From Chryseobacterium gleum (GTDB lineage: Bacteria > Bacteroidota > Bacteroidia > Flavobacteriales > Weeksellaceae), in assembly GCF_900636535.1 (NCBI RefSeq), contig NZ_LR134289.1, positions 4,985,501 through 5,049,500 of the forward strand: DNA of 64,000 nt. Reading direction: 5' to 3'. The translations under genes were made by a program, and so were the position numbers. Position 1 is the first letter of the stretch, and each line of letters begins with the position of its first letter. Positions 7,870-17,310 of the stretch are shown in pieces. The notes under the pieces are model-generated. The model searched no databases. It was given only the letters and a program-made list of their open reading frames with translations, and was not told where the DNA came from.

Positions 7870-8643
7870 ATGAAAATTGCATTATTCAGCGACATTCACG
7901 CCAATCTACCTGCCTTAGAAGCATTCTTTGAAGATGTAGAAAAAAGAAACCCCGACAGTATTTATTGCTTAGGCGATTTGGTAGGTTATAATATTTGGGC
8001 AAATGAAGTTGTAAACGAAATCCGTAAAAGGAAAATACCAACCATTGCAGGAAATTATGATTTTGGCATCGGGCGTATGAGCAACGATTGTGGATGTGCG
8101 TACAAAACAGACGGGGAAAAAGATAATGGGAAAATCTCTATTTCATTTACCAACTCTATTATGAAAGATGAAGAAAGAGCCTATTTGCGTACACTTCCTG
8201 CACATATCAAAGTAGAATTTCAATTGAATGAAGATAAGCTCAATTTATTATTAGTACACGGAAGTCCAAGAAAAATAAATGAATATTTATTTGAGGATAG
8301 AGAAGAAAAAAGTATGCTCAGAATTATGGAACAGGCGGACGCGGACATTTTGTGTTTCGGGCATACACACAAGCCATACCACCGTATTTTAAATTCTGGT
8401 ATTGACGGAAAAAATCATTTCAGACACGCCATCAATATTGGTTCGGTAGGTAAACCTAAAGATAATGATGTAAGAGGTGGCTACGTGATGCTTACAATCA
8501 ATGAAGATAGTTCAGTACTAGATAAAGATAGTATCAGTGTAGAATTTATACGCTTTGATTATGATATTGAAAAATCAGCAAAAGCAGTTGAAGAAAGCCC
8601 ACTACCAAACGAATACGCAGAAAATTTAAGAAGAGGTTATTAA
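7870..8643 (+). CDS. Calcineurin-like metallophosphoesterase
   Basis: A 257-residue metallophosphoesterase: SDIHANL (residues 7-13), GDLVGY, GNYD in place of the usual GNHD, LLLVHGSP and GHTHKPY supply the two-metal ligands. It is of the YfcE/MJ0936-like single-domain kind. An insert with NDCGCAYK near residue 75-82 adds two close cysteines. It follows DUF6428 by 46 bases and belongs to the arsenic operon by position. Substrate unknown; a role in clearing an arsenylated or phosphorylated metabolite is speculation. Confidence 0.82.
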   Translation: MKIALFSDIHANLPALEAFFEDVEKRNPDSIYCLGDLVGYNIWANEVVNEIRKRKIPTIAGNYDFGIGRMSNDCGCAYKTDGEKDNGKISISFTNSIMKDEERAYLRTLPAHIKVEFQLNEDKLNLLLVHGSPRKINEYLFEDREEKSMLRIMEQADADILCFGHTHKPYHRILNSGIDGKNHFRHAINIGSVGKPKDNDVRGGYVMLTINEDSSVLDKDSISVEFIRFDYDIEKSAKAVEESPLPNEYAENLRRGY

Positions 8644-8662
8644 TCCTAAAAATGATAAAAAG

Positions 8663-9037
8663 GAACTTCCAAACGATATAAAGTATTCAAAAGAACATAC
8701 TTGAATTAAAGTACAAGAGAATATTGGTACAATAGGCATCACAGAATTTGCACAAAGTGAATTGGGCGAAATTGTAAATGCAGACTTACCGAATGTTGGA
8801 TATAATTTTCAGCAGGATGAAGTATTCGGCTCTGTTGAAGCGGTTAAAACGGTCAGGGATTTATTTATGCCCGTATCGGGTAAAATCATTGAAACAATCG
8901 ACCTACTATTGAAAGCACCTACACTTATCAATGACAACCCATATAAAGATGGTTGGTTGATAAAAATTGAAATCAAAGACCTTACAGAATTAGAAAACTT
9001 ATTGACAGCAAACCAATATAAAGAACTTACAAATTAG
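8663..9037 (+). pseudogene. Broken glycine-cleavage H protein (gcvH)
   Basis: The frame reads ELPNDIKYSKEHT, then a TGA at 8699-8701 where GcvH has the conserved HEW tryptophan, then IKVQENIGTIGITEFAQSELG and on to the end. There is no start codon in frame upstream. A shorter frame from a TTG at 8762 (91 residues) would lack the first strands of the lipoyl domain. The lipoylation site S-V-E-A-V-K is intact. I judge it inactivated: Trp codon to stop and loss of the start. It lies between the phosphoesterase and ACR3, so it moved with the arsenic genes. Confidence 0.75.
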
Positions 9038-9044
9038 CAACGCT

Positions 9045-10088
9045 ATGCAACCAAAACTAAAATTTCTTGACCGTTACCTTACCTTATGGATATTCCTTGC
9101 AATGGCAGTTGGTATAGGATTGGGACATTTCTTTCCGGGTATTTCAAAAATTACGGATGCTCTTTCAGCCGGCACCACAAACATTCCTTTGGCAATAGGT
9201 CTGATACTGATGATGTACCCACCATTGGCAAAAGTAGATTACTCATTATTGCCCCAAGCATTTAAGGATAAAAAAGTAATCGGCATATCGTTGTTTCTGA
9301 ATTGGATTATCGGTACTTTGCTGATGTTCGGATTAGCCGTTTTGTTTCTACGAAATGAACCCGATTATATGACAGGCTTGATACTGATAGGTTTGGCAAG
9401 ATGTATCGCAATGGTAATCGTATGGAGTGATTTAGCTAAAGCAAACAGAGAATATACAGCTATGTTAGTGGCATTAAATAGTATCTTCCAGATGCTTTCT
9501 TATAGCTTCTTAGTTTGGTTATTTATTAATGTGTTACCGAGTAAATTAGGATTGGCAAATTTCAATGTAAGTGTATCAATGAAAGATGTTACAATAAGCG
9601 TATTGATATATTTAGGCATTCCATTCTTAGCGGGTTTTATAAGCCGTTATGCATTGGTAAAATCAAAAGGGATAGAATGGTATAACAGGGAATTTGTACC
9701 CAAAATATCGCCCATTACATTATATGCTTTACTGTTTACCATAGTATTAATGTTCAGCTTGAAAGGCGATAAAATATTAGAGTTACCAATGGATGTAATA
9801 AAAGTAGCCATACCACTAATTATCTATTTTATACTAATGTTCTTCGTTAGTTTCTTTATCAATAAAGCCTTAAAAATTCCTTACGACAAAAACGCATCCA
9901 TCGCATTTACAGCCACAGGAAACAATTTTGAATTGGCTATAGCAGTAGCAATATCTATTTTCGGTATCTATTCCCCACAAGCATTTGTGGGAGTTATTGG
10001 ACCGTTGGTAGAAGTTCCCGTCTTGATACTATTGGTAAAGGTAAGTTTGTGGTTAAACGTGAGAGATAGTAAAAAAAAAATGAGTTAA
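9045..10088 (+). CDS. acr3: ACR3-family arsenite efflux permease
   Basis: A 347-residue, ten-helix inner-membrane transporter that exports arsenite using the proton gradient. It has the family marks: [10 protein letters not shown] after the second helix, the essential cysteine in [12 protein letters not shown] (fourth helix), N-x-x-x-Q in the fifth, and the [14 protein letters not shown] helix with its conserved Glu. It is the functional core of this operon. No arsenate reductase is present in the block, so resistance would cover As(III) unless a chromosomal ArsC helps. Confidence 0.95.
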   Translation: MQPKLKFLDRYLTLWIFLAMAVGIGLGHFFPGISKITDALSAGTTNIPLAIGLILMMYPPLAKVDYSLLPQAFKDKKVIGISLFLNWIIGTLLMFGLAVLFLRNEPDYMTGLILIGLARCIAMVIVWSDLAKANREYTAMLVALNSIFQMLSYSFLVWLFINVLPSKLGLANFNVSVSMKDVTISVLIYLGIPFLAGFISRYALVKSKGIEWYNREFVPKISPITLYALLFTIVLMFSLKGDKILELPMDVIKVAIPLIIYFILMFFVSFFINKALKIPYDKNASIAFTATGNNFELAIAVAISIFGIYSPQAFVGVIGPLVEVPVLILLVKVSLWLNVRDSKKKMS

Positions 10089-10117
10089 ATTTGAATAGTA
10101 CAAAAAATTAAAGAGAT

Positions 10118-10741
10118 ATGTCATTATCTGATAGAAAAAATCATTGGGAAAAAATATACAATACCAAAGCTTTGGAAGAAGTAAGCTGGTATCAGCCTAC
10201 ACCCGAAACGTCATTAGCATTTATTAAAGAATTCAATGTATCAAAAACGGCCAAAATAATTGATATTGGCGGAGGAGATAGTTTTTTTGTTGATCACTTG
10301 CTTGACTTGGGTTATCAGGACATTACAGTTTTAGACATATCAGAGACAGCACTTAGTAAAGCTAAGCAACGACTTGGCGAAAAGTCAAACCGTGTAAAAT
10401 GGATAGTTGAAGATGCCAGTACATTTAAACCCACAGAACAATATGATTTTTGGCACGACAGGGCTGCTTTTCATTTTTTGACAGAGGATAATGAAATTGA
10501 AAGCTACATCGATACGGTTAAACAGAACATTAAACCAACAGGAATTTTGGTAATCGGGAGCTTTTCAGAACAAGGTCCGATAAAATGTAGTGGTATTGAA
10601 ATCAAACAGTATTCTGAAAGTTCATTGGAAAGTCGCTTTAAGGAACATTTCAATAAAATAGAATGCTTTACCGTAGACCACAGAACACCTTTTAATACCA
10701 ATCAGAACTTTGTGTTTTGCAGTTTTAGAAGAAAAAGATGA
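10118..10741 (+). CDS. Class I SAM-dependent methyltransferase
   Basis: A 207-residue Rossmann methyltransferase. AdoMet motif I is IIDIGGGDSFF (near residue 48), the acidic end of strand 2 is VLDIS, and motif IV is YDFWHDRAAFHFL. The N-terminal DRKNHWEKIYN...VSWYQ is shared with small methyltransferases found near metal or tellurite genes. It is not a typical ArsM: the spaced cysteines for As(III) are absent (only two Cys, late in the chain). Last gene of the arsenic run, 29 bases after ACR3. Substrate unknown. Confidence 0.8.
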   Translation: MSLSDRKNHWEKIYNTKALEEVSWYQPTPETSLAFIKEFNVSKTAKIIDIGGGDSFFVDHLLDLGYQDITVLDISETALSKAKQRLGEKSNRVKWIVEDASTFKPTEQYDFWHDRAAFHFLTEDNEIESYIDTVKQNIKPTGILVIGSFSEQGPIKCSGIEIKQYSESSLESRFKEHFNKIECFTVDHRTPFNTNQNFVFCSFRRKR

Positions 10742-11002
10742 GTTGGAATAAAAATATCGATAAAAAAATGAAATGGCAGATCTTATCAAAGTTTCACCAT
10801 TCATTTTAGTTTGTTGATGTAGTAGACAGACAGCTTCACAGTATCATTAGTCAAAAATAAAACAGATGAAAAATCTACATTTGATTGTCGTTTGTTAATA
10901 GTTGCGAAATTTAAAAAGTTTATTAATAATAAGTTTTTGTTTTTCAAGAATTTTTATTTTAAAAGTTTTTAGAATATTTAGTTAAACTTTGAAAAATATA
11001 TT

Positions 11003-11010
11003 TATATTTG
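11003..11010 (+). promoter_or_regulatory. Promoter -7 element before the small Cys protein
   Basis: TATATTTG fits TAnnTTTG and ends only four bases before the GTG start at 11015. No TTG sits at the expected distance. The transcript would be nearly leaderless if this is the promoter. Confidence 0.45.
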
Positions 11011-11014
11011 TAAA

Positions 11015-11344
11015 GTGAGATTAGTTAAGTTCTTTTTAATTATTTATTTCATGGTGCTTGCCGTAGTGCCTTGTAATGATATCCATGCGCAGTCTCCAAA
11101 TAATTCTAAAGATTCTTACAGTACTATCAGCAATTCTGAAGATTCTCATTCTAAAGACAAAGGAGATATTTGTTCTCCATTATGTACTTGTAACTGTTGT
11201 CAGATAACAGTAGCTTCTTTTAAAAGTGAACCTCTTCCACTTCAAAAAAAGGTCACTGAATATTTTTCAAAAAAGATTCATTTTCAGAAAAATGACTTTG
11301 CGTATTTGGTATACGACCAAATTTGGCAACCCCCCAAGATTTAG
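11015..11344 (+). CDS. Small secreted Cys protein, DUF6660-like
   Basis: A 109-residue protein starting at GTG. It has a signal peptide (MRLVKFFLIIYFMVLAVVPC...HAQ), a Ser/Asp-rich linker, a cysteine knot-like cluster C-S-P-L-C-T-C-N-C-C and a C-terminal I-W-Q-P-P-K-I. I recognise this layout from short proteins placed ahead of metal-efflux operons in Bacteroidetes (DUF6660). Probably periplasmic, binding Cu, Zn or similar through the cysteines. A second protein of this type starts the copper operon at 30444. Confidence 0.7.
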   Translation: MRLVKFFLIIYFMVLAVVPCNDIHAQSPNNSKDSYSTISNSEDSHSKDKGDICSPLCTCNCCQITVASFKSEPLPLQKKVTEYFSKKIHFQKNDFAYLVYDQIWQPPKI

Positions 11345-11358
11345 TTTTTATTGATTCA

Positions 11359-11468
11359 ATGAAAGGTGCGTGTCTTTCATCAATTTGTCATGGATACTTT
11401 GCAATATGATTGCATTGTAATCCTGTTCATCTTTGTATTTCGTTTTAGGTTCATCACAATTGATGAAC
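11359..11468 (+). promoter_or_regulatory. Hairpins in the RND leader
   Basis: Between the small protein and the pump start lie TGAAAG-GTGCGTGT-CTTTCA (11359-11378) and GTTCATCA-CAAT-TGATGAAC (11449-11468, perfect 8-bp stem). A copy of GTTCATC also lies at 11424. Neither is followed by a T run. They may tune expression of the pump; no known riboswitch is recognised. Confidence 0.4.
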
Positions 11469-11500
11469 ACATTTCGAATTTCAATAAAAACTTAAATTCA

Positions 11501-14500
11501 ATGTTAGATAATATCATAAGATTTAGCATCAAAAATAAAATCATCATAGGCTTGATGACTTTGATGTTAGTCATTTGGGGTGCTTGGAGCGCCACAAAAT
11601 TACCTATTGATGCCGTACCGGACATCACCAACAATCAGGTACAGATTATTACAGTTTGCCCGACGCTTGCAGGACAGGAAGTGGAGCAACTCGTTACTTT
11701 TCCAATCGAGCAAAGTATTGCCAATGTCCCAAATATTGAAGAAACAAGAAGTATTTCAAGGTTTGGGCTATCAGTTATTACCGTTGTTTTCAAAGAAGAT
11801 GTAGACGTTTATTTTGCCCGTCAGTTAATCAGCGAACAATTAAAAAGAGCTGCCGAAGAAATTCCGAAAGGTGTGGGAACACCTGAAATGGCTCCTGTAA
11901 GTACAGGTTTGGGCGAAGTCTATCAATATATTCTTCACCCTAAAAAAGGCAGTGAGAAAAAATACAGCAGTAAGGAGCTAAGAACAATGCAGGACTGGAT
12001 TGTCCGCAGACAGCTTAACGGAACTCCTGGTGTTGCGGAAATTAACAGCTTTGGAGGAGAGTTGAAACAGTATGAAGTTGCAGTAAATCCAAACCGTCTA
12101 AAAGCAATGGGAGTAAGTATTACAGATATATTTACTGCTTTAGAGAAAAACAATCAAAACACCGGAGGTGCTTATATTGATAAAAAGCCGAATGCCTATT
12201 TTATTCGTGGAATCGGAATCGTTACTTCGATTGAAGATGTAAAAAATATAGCTGTCAAAAATGAAACGGGTAGTGTTCCGATTTTCATTAAAGATGTAGC
12301 CAATGTTGGCTTAGGCCACGCAGTCCGTTATGGAGCTTTGACTTATAATGGCGAAGTAGATGCAGTGGGAGGTGTAATTATGATGCTGAAAGGCGCCAAT
12401 AGTAATGAAGTCGTTCAAAGAGTTAAAGAAAAAATTCCTACCATTCAGAAATCGCTTCCGGCAGATGTTGTGATTGAGCCATTTTTGGACAGAACAGATC
12501 TGGTAGGAAGAGCAATCAGTACTGTAGAAAAAAACCTGATTGAAGGAGCATTGATCGTAATCTTTGTCTTGGTTATTTTCCTTGGAAATTTAAGAGCTGG
12601 TTTGATTGTAGCTTCAGCAATTCCCCTTTCATTGCTATTTGCTTTAGGAATGATGAATGTTTTTGGGGTAAGCGCCAACCTGATGAGTTTAGGAGCTATT
12701 GATTTTGGTTTGATTGTAGATGGTGCAGTGATTATTGTCGAAGCCACCCTTCATCATCTTGGAATGAGAAAAAGTATGAAGGTAATGACTCAAAATGAAA
12801 TGGATGAAGAGGTTTTCCTTTCTGCGTCAAAGATTAGAAGCAGTGCTGCATTCGGAGAGATCATTATTTTAATCGTTTATATTCCGATTCTAACTTTAGT
12901 GGGTGTTGAAGGTAAAATGTTCACACCAATGGCTAAGACAGTAGGGTTTGCAATTCTAGGAGCTTTGATTTTGTCACTGACTTACATTCCTATGATGAGT
13001 GCCTTGATCTTATCAAAAAAACCTTCTCATAAAGAGACTTTCTCAGATAAGATGATGAACAGACTCCAAAAAATCTATCAGCCTCTTTTGGAAAAAGCTT
13101 TGAAAATTAAATATTGGCTGGTGGGAGTAACAGTTGCCATATTTGCCGTTGCAGTTCTGATTTTTGGTAGAATGGGAGGAGAATTTATTCCTCAATTACA
13201 GGAAGGAGATTTTGCTTTTCACTGTATTTTACCACAGGGAAGTTCTTTAAGTCAAAGTATAGAAACTTCAATGCAGGCTTCAAGAATTATCAAGCAATTC
13301 GATGAGGTAAAAATGGTTGTCGGAAAAACAGGAGCTGCAGAAGTCCCTACTGATCCTATGCCGCCGGAAGCCACGGATATGATTGTCGTACTAAAACCAC
13401 AGGATGAATGGAAAACCAAGAAATCCTATGAACAATTAGCCGACGAAATTTCTGAAAAACTGGAAACCATTCCAGGAGTTTTCTTTGAAAAAAACCAGCC
13501 GATCCAAATGCGTTTTAATGAACTAATGACCGGTATCAGACAGGACGTTGCGGTGAAGATATTTGGTGAGAATTTAGATTCATTGGCAATTTATGCAGAT
13601 AAAACAGCAAAAGTTATTCAATTGGTTCAGGGAGCAACTTCCCCACAAATAGAACGTGTTAGTGGGCTACCGCAGATTAATGTGGAATATGACAGAACAA
13701 GAATGGCCAATTATGGACTGAATATTCAGGATGTTAACAGTGCTGTAAGTACTGCATTTGCAGGACAGGCAGCAGGGCAGGTTTTCGAAAATGAAAGAAG
13801 ATTCGATCTTGTTGTCCGTTTAGACAGTCTGAACAGAACTAATATCGATGATGTAAATAACCTGATGATCTCCACCAATTCCGGAGTGCAGGTTCCTCTT
13901 TCACAGGTGGCAAATGTCAGTTATAAATTAGGTCCCGCACAAATCAGTCGTGAGGCAGGAAAAAGAAGAATTGTTATCGGTTTCAATGTCAAAGGCAGAG
14001 ATGTTGAAAGCGTTGTGGAAGATATTCAGAAAAAGCTGGATCAACAGGTTAAACTTCCGTCGGGATATTATTTCACCTATGGTGGTCAGTTTGAAAATCT
14101 AAAGGCGGCGAGCGCAAGGTTGATGATTGCTGTTCCTGTGTCGTTGCTACTGATCTTTATGCTTTTATATTTTACATTTCACTCTTTTAAACAGGCTGCG
14201 CTAATTTTTACAGCCATTCCAATGAGTGCTATTGGTGGTGTTTTCGCTTTAATATTAAGAGATATGCCATTCAGTATCAGTGCAGGAATTGGATTTATTG
14301 CTTTATTTGGAGTTGCGGTTTTGAACGGAATTGTTTTGATAGGCACTTTCAACCAACTGGAAAAAGAAGGCGAAACCGATATTCTAAAGCGCGTATTGGT
14401 AGGTGCCAAAACGAGGTTGAGACCCGTTTTGATGACAGCGACGGTGGCTTCATTAGGATTTTTGCCAATGGCAATTTCTACGGGAGCAGGAGCAGAAGTT

Positions 14501-15865
14501 CAGAAACCACTGGCAACAGTTGTTATTGGAGGTTTGGTAACAGCTACATTCCTGACATTATTTGTATTGCCTATGCTTTATATTATTTTTAATACAAAAA
14601 TCAACATAAAGAAAATAGGTAATAAATCAGTTGCAACACTTGTGATATTAGGATTCTTATTTTTAGGTCAGACTTTTAAAGCACAGCAGGGTAATCCGTT
14701 GAGTCTTGAGGAGGCTACCAAGATGGCGCTAACCAACAATAACCTGATGAAGTCAAAAGATCTGGATATTAAGGCCACGGAAGCATTATTGCCTACCGCC
14801 AAAGAACTTCCTAAAATGAATGCAGATATGCAATTGGGACAGTATAACTCGAAAAAGTTTGATCAAATGTTTTCCATTTCTCAGACAATTCCATTTCCCA
14901 GCTTATTTAAAGCCAAAAAAGACCTTATTAACGAGCAGGTGAAAGGTAAACAAATAAGTAAAGAGGTGTCTGCAAATGAACTCGCTAAACAGGTTAGAAC
15001 ATATTATTATCAGATTGAGTACTTGCAGTACAATCAGACAAAACTTCAAAACCTGGACAGCTTATATACCGATTTTATTAGAATTGCAACAGTTAGGTTT
15101 AAAGCGGGAGATGTTAAAAAAATTGAAATTAATACCGCTGAAACGCAGAAAGGAGAAATTAATCTGTTACTCAAACAAAATTGGGTGTATTTGATTAATG
15201 CTTACAAAAACCTAAAGGCACTTTTAAATACTTCTGAGGATTTTACCATATTATATGATGAGAATTATCATCCTCTGAAAGCGGATTATGTTCTGGACAG
15301 TACTGTTGTTGCAAGACATCCTACGGTAAGGGCTTTTTATCAGGATATGGAGATTGCTGAGAAAAACAAAAAGGTTGAAAAGTCCCTAGGTTTACCGGAT
15401 TTCACAATAGGTTATACAAATCAGTCACTGATTGGTTTTCAGACTGTAAATGGAATGGATCAATATTTTAACGGTGGAAACAGATTTCATTCTGCAACAA
15501 TTGGAGTTTCTATTCCATTAACTTTTGGTGCAACCAAGGCGAGAATTCGTTCACTGGATTATCAAAAGCAAATGGCGGAGTCCAATGCGAAGTTTCAGCA
15601 AAAACAATTGGAAGCACAGCTTGAAAATGCTTTGAACCAATATCAGCAAAATATAAAACAGTATGATTACTATGTCAATCTGGCTATTCCAAATGCTGAG
15701 AAGATTACAAAAGCAGGGCAGTTGGGATATAAAACAGGGGAAATATCATATGTGGAATATCTTTTTGCTTTGCAGACTTCTACCAATATTCAGTTGAAAT
15801 ATCTGCAATCCATTCAGCAGGTCAATGAATCTGTCATTATCATTAATTCAATAATCAATCAATAA
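11501..15865 (+). CDS. CusA/CzcA-type RND metal pump fused to TolC-like factor
   Basis: The frame opens at 11366, but the protein proper starts at the ATG at 11501 (MLDNIIRFSIKNKIIIGL), giving 1454 residues. Residues 1 to about 1035 are a heavy-metal RND pump: LPIDAVPDITNNQVQI, twelve membrane helices, DFGLIVDGAVIIVE in the fourth helix, GAEVQKPLATVVIGG near the end. A hydrophobic stretch ending in F-K-A-Q then precedes a TolC-like outer-membrane-factor domain (NPLSLEEATKMALTNNN... to the end). This fusion occurs in Bacteroidetes. With the adaptor at 15937 it forms a complete tripartite exporter. Which metal is not readable. Confidence 0.92.
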   Translation: MLDNIIRFSIKNKIIIGLMTLMLVIWGAWSATKLPIDAVPDITNNQVQIITVCPTLAGQEVEQLVTFPIEQSIANVPNIEETRSISRFGLSVITVVFKEDVDVYFARQLISEQLKRAAEEIPKGVGTPEMAPVSTGLGEVYQYILHPKKGSEKKYSSKELRTMQDWIVRRQLNGTPGVAEINSFGGELKQYEVAVNPNRLKAMGVSITDIFTALEKNNQNTGGAYIDKKPNAYFIRGIGIVTSIEDVKNIAVKNETGSVPIFIKDVANVGLGHAVRYGALTYNGEVDAVGGVIMMLKGANSNEVVQRVKEKIPTIQKSLPADVVIEPFLDRTDLVGRAISTVEKNLIEGALIVIFVLVIFLGNLRAGLIVASAIPLSLLFALGMMNVFGVSANLMSLGAIDFGLIVDGAVIIVEATLHHLGMRKSMKVMTQNEMDEEVFLSASKIRSSAAFGEIIILIVYIPILTLVGVEGKMFTPMAKTVGFAILGALILSLTYIPMMSALILSKKPSHKETFSDKMMNRLQKIYQPLLEKALKIKYWLVGVTVAIFAVAVLIFGRMGGEFIPQLQEGDFAFHCILPQGSSLSQSIETSMQASRIIKQFDEVKMVVGKTGAAEVPTDPMPPEATDMIVVLKPQDEWKTKKSYEQLADEISEKLETIPGVFFEKNQPIQMRFNELMTGIRQDVAVKIFGENLDSLAIYADKTAKVIQLVQGATSPQIERVSGLPQINVEYDRTRMANYGLNIQDVNSAVSTAFAGQAAGQVFENERRFDLVVRLDSLNRTNIDDVNNLMISTNSGVQVPLSQVANVSYKLGPAQISREAGKRRIVIGFNVKGRDVESVVEDIQKKLDQQVKLPSGYYFTYGGQFENLKAASARLMIAVPVSLLLIFMLLYFTFHSFKQAALIFTAIPMSAIGGVFALILRDMPFSISAGIGFIALFGVAVLNGIVLIGTFNQLEKEGETDILKRVLVGAKTRLRPVLMTATVASLGFLPMAISTGAGAEVQKPLATVVIGGLVTATFLTLFVLPMLYIIFNTKINIKKIGNKSVATLVILGFLFLGQTFKAQQGNPLSLEEATKMALTNNNLMKSKDLDIKATEALLPTAKELPKMNADMQLGQYNSKKFDQMFSISQTIPFPSLFKAKKDLINEQVKGKQISKEVSANELAKQVRTYYYQIEYLQYNQTKLQNLDSLYTDFIRIATVRFKAGDVKKIEINTAETQKGEINLLLKQNWVYLINAYKNLKALLNTSEDFTILYDENYHPLKADYVLDSTVVARHPTVRAFYQDMEIAEKNKKVEKSLGLPDFTIGYTNQSLIGFQTVNGMDQYFNGGNRFHSATIGVSIPLTFGATKARIRSLDYQKQMAESNAKFQQKQLEAQLENALNQYQQNIKQYDYYVNLAIPNAEKITKAGQLGYKTGEISYVEYLFALQTSTNIQLKYLQSIQQVNESVIIINSIINQ

Positions 15866-15874
15866 AATGAAATG

Positions 15875-15907
15875 CCTGTAATGCTATTAATTAATCAGTA
15901 TTACAGG
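15875..15907 (+). promoter_or_regulatory. Intergenic hairpin between pump and adaptor
   Basis: CCTGTAATGCT and AGTATTACAGG form an 11-bp stem with one G-T pair and an 11-base loop. No T run follows, so it is more likely an mRNA stability or attenuation element than a terminator. Confidence 0.45.
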
Positions 15908-15936
15908 TACTTCATCTGACAAATAAATTTATAAAG

Positions 15937-17256
15937 ATGAAAATCAAATATAGTATTGTATCTCTAGCTTTAATTTCACTTTTTGCTGTTAGTTGCGGAA
16001 AGAAAGATACAGCGGAAGCAACAACAGAAAAACCCAAAACAGAACAAGCTGAAGAGGGTGCTCACGAAGAAGGACCGAAAACTATTGCTGAACTTACAGA
16101 AGAACAAATGAAATCTGTAGGAGTCTTACTGGGACAAGTTGAAATGAAAGACCTAACGTCAACCATAAAAGCCAACGGATTGTTGAGGGTTCCTAATGAT
16201 AAAAAAGCTACAGTGACCTCTTTATATGGAGGTGTTATTAAGACCATTAATTTTCAGATTGGTGATTATGTAAGAAAAGGGCAGGTGTTGGCAAGCATCA
16301 GTAATCCAGAATACATTCAGCTGCAGGAGCAATATTTAACCGTAAACAGTCGAATATCTTTTGCAGAGCAGGAATTCAGAAGGCAGAAAGAGCTATTTGA
16401 CAATGATGCAGGAGCCAAAAAGAATCTACAGAGTTCTGATGCCGAACTGAAGAGTCTGAGAACACAAAGAGCATCTTTACAGAGACAACTTCAGCTGATG
16501 GGAATAAGCCCAGGAAAGGTTAATAACAGGAATCTACGTTCAGGATTGGTCATTACTGCTCCTATAAGTGGTATTATAAGTAATATCAATGCGCAGATAG
16601 GAAGTTATGTGGATGTTTCGTCTCCAGTTTTGGAAATGATTGATAACAGTTCGATTCATTTGGATCTTCAAGTTTTCGAAAGAGACCTTCCTAAAATGAA
16701 AGTAGGTCAAAATGTACAGTTTAAGCTGACCAATAACCCTGAAATGCTTTATAATGCAAAAGTTTATAGTATTGGTTCTTCTTTTGAAAATGAAAGCAAG
16801 ACCATTTCTGTTCATGCCAATGTTACAGGAAATAAAGTGGGGTTGATCGACGGAATGAATATCACAGGTGTAATTAATCTTGAGAGTGCGACAACGCCTG
16901 CAGTTCCCGATGAGGCAATTGTAGAGGCTGACGGTAAGTTCTATGTATTTGTACAGACAGACAAAAAAGCTGAGGAGCATGAAGCTCTAGAGAAGGCAGA
17001 TGATGATCATGGACATGGACATGATGAAGGAGAAGCTGAACACGGTCACAAAAATGAACAGGAAGCTGGAAATCACGCGAAAGAACAGGGGAAGAAAATG
17101 AATTTTGAAAAAGTTGAAGTGGCGAAAGGTTCATCAGAAATGGGCTATACCGCTATTACTCCTGTTACTGAAATTCCAAAAGATGCAAAGATTGTCGTTA
17201 AAGGAGCTTTCTTCGTGAATGCTAAACTATCGAACGCTGGAGATCATGGGCATTAG
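15937..17256 (+). CDS. RND periplasmic adaptor (CusB/CzcB type), His-rich
   Basis: A 439-residue membrane-fusion lipoprotein: signal ending in lipobox A-V-S-C (Cys20), an acidic linker, a barrel-sandwich hybrid split around an alpha-helical hairpin (LQEQYLTVNSRISFAEQEFRRQ... LRTQRASLQRQLQLMG), then beta-barrel and membrane-proximal domains. A His/Asp/Glu-rich insert at about residues 345-380 (DDDHGHGHDEG, EHGH) splits the last domain and the C-terminus ends GDHGH; both can bind Zn, Co, Ni or Cu. It links the inner-membrane pump to the outer-membrane factor. Confidence 0.92.
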   Translation: MKIKYSIVSLALISLFAVSCGKKDTAEATTEKPKTEQAEEGAHEEGPKTIAELTEEQMKSVGVLLGQVEMKDLTSTIKANGLLRVPNDKKATVTSLYGGVIKTINFQIGDYVRKGQVLASISNPEYIQLQEQYLTVNSRISFAEQEFRRQKELFDNDAGAKKNLQSSDAELKSLRTQRASLQRQLQLMGISPGKVNNRNLRSGLVITAPISGIISNINAQIGSYVDVSSPVLEMIDNSSIHLDLQVFERDLPKMKVGQNVQFKLTNNPEMLYNAKVYSIGSSFENESKTISVHANVTGNKVGLIDGMNITGVINLESATTPAVPDEAIVEADGKFYVFVQTDKKAEEHEALEKADDDHGHGHDEGEAEHGHKNEQEAGNHAKEQGKKMNFEKVEVAKGSSEMGYTAITPVTEIPKDAKIVVKGAFFVNAKLSNAGDHGH

Positions 17257-17310
17257 TAAACTCAAAGAGTGAAATTAACCTTAAGGTGTTTCACTCTTAT
17301 TTAAAAATTA

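Noticed and set aside
8699..8701. TGA read as Trp or selenocysteine in the gcvH copy
   Set aside because: Standard code is used throughout the window, no selenocysteine hairpin is visible and the gene also lacks a start.
10118..10741. Arsenite methyltransferase ArsM
   Set aside because: Lacks the set of conserved cysteines that bind As(III); kept as a general methyltransferase.
16540..16980. 146-codon minus frame inside the adaptor gene
   Set aside because: Lies wholly within a well-supported RND adaptor; no start context or family likeness.
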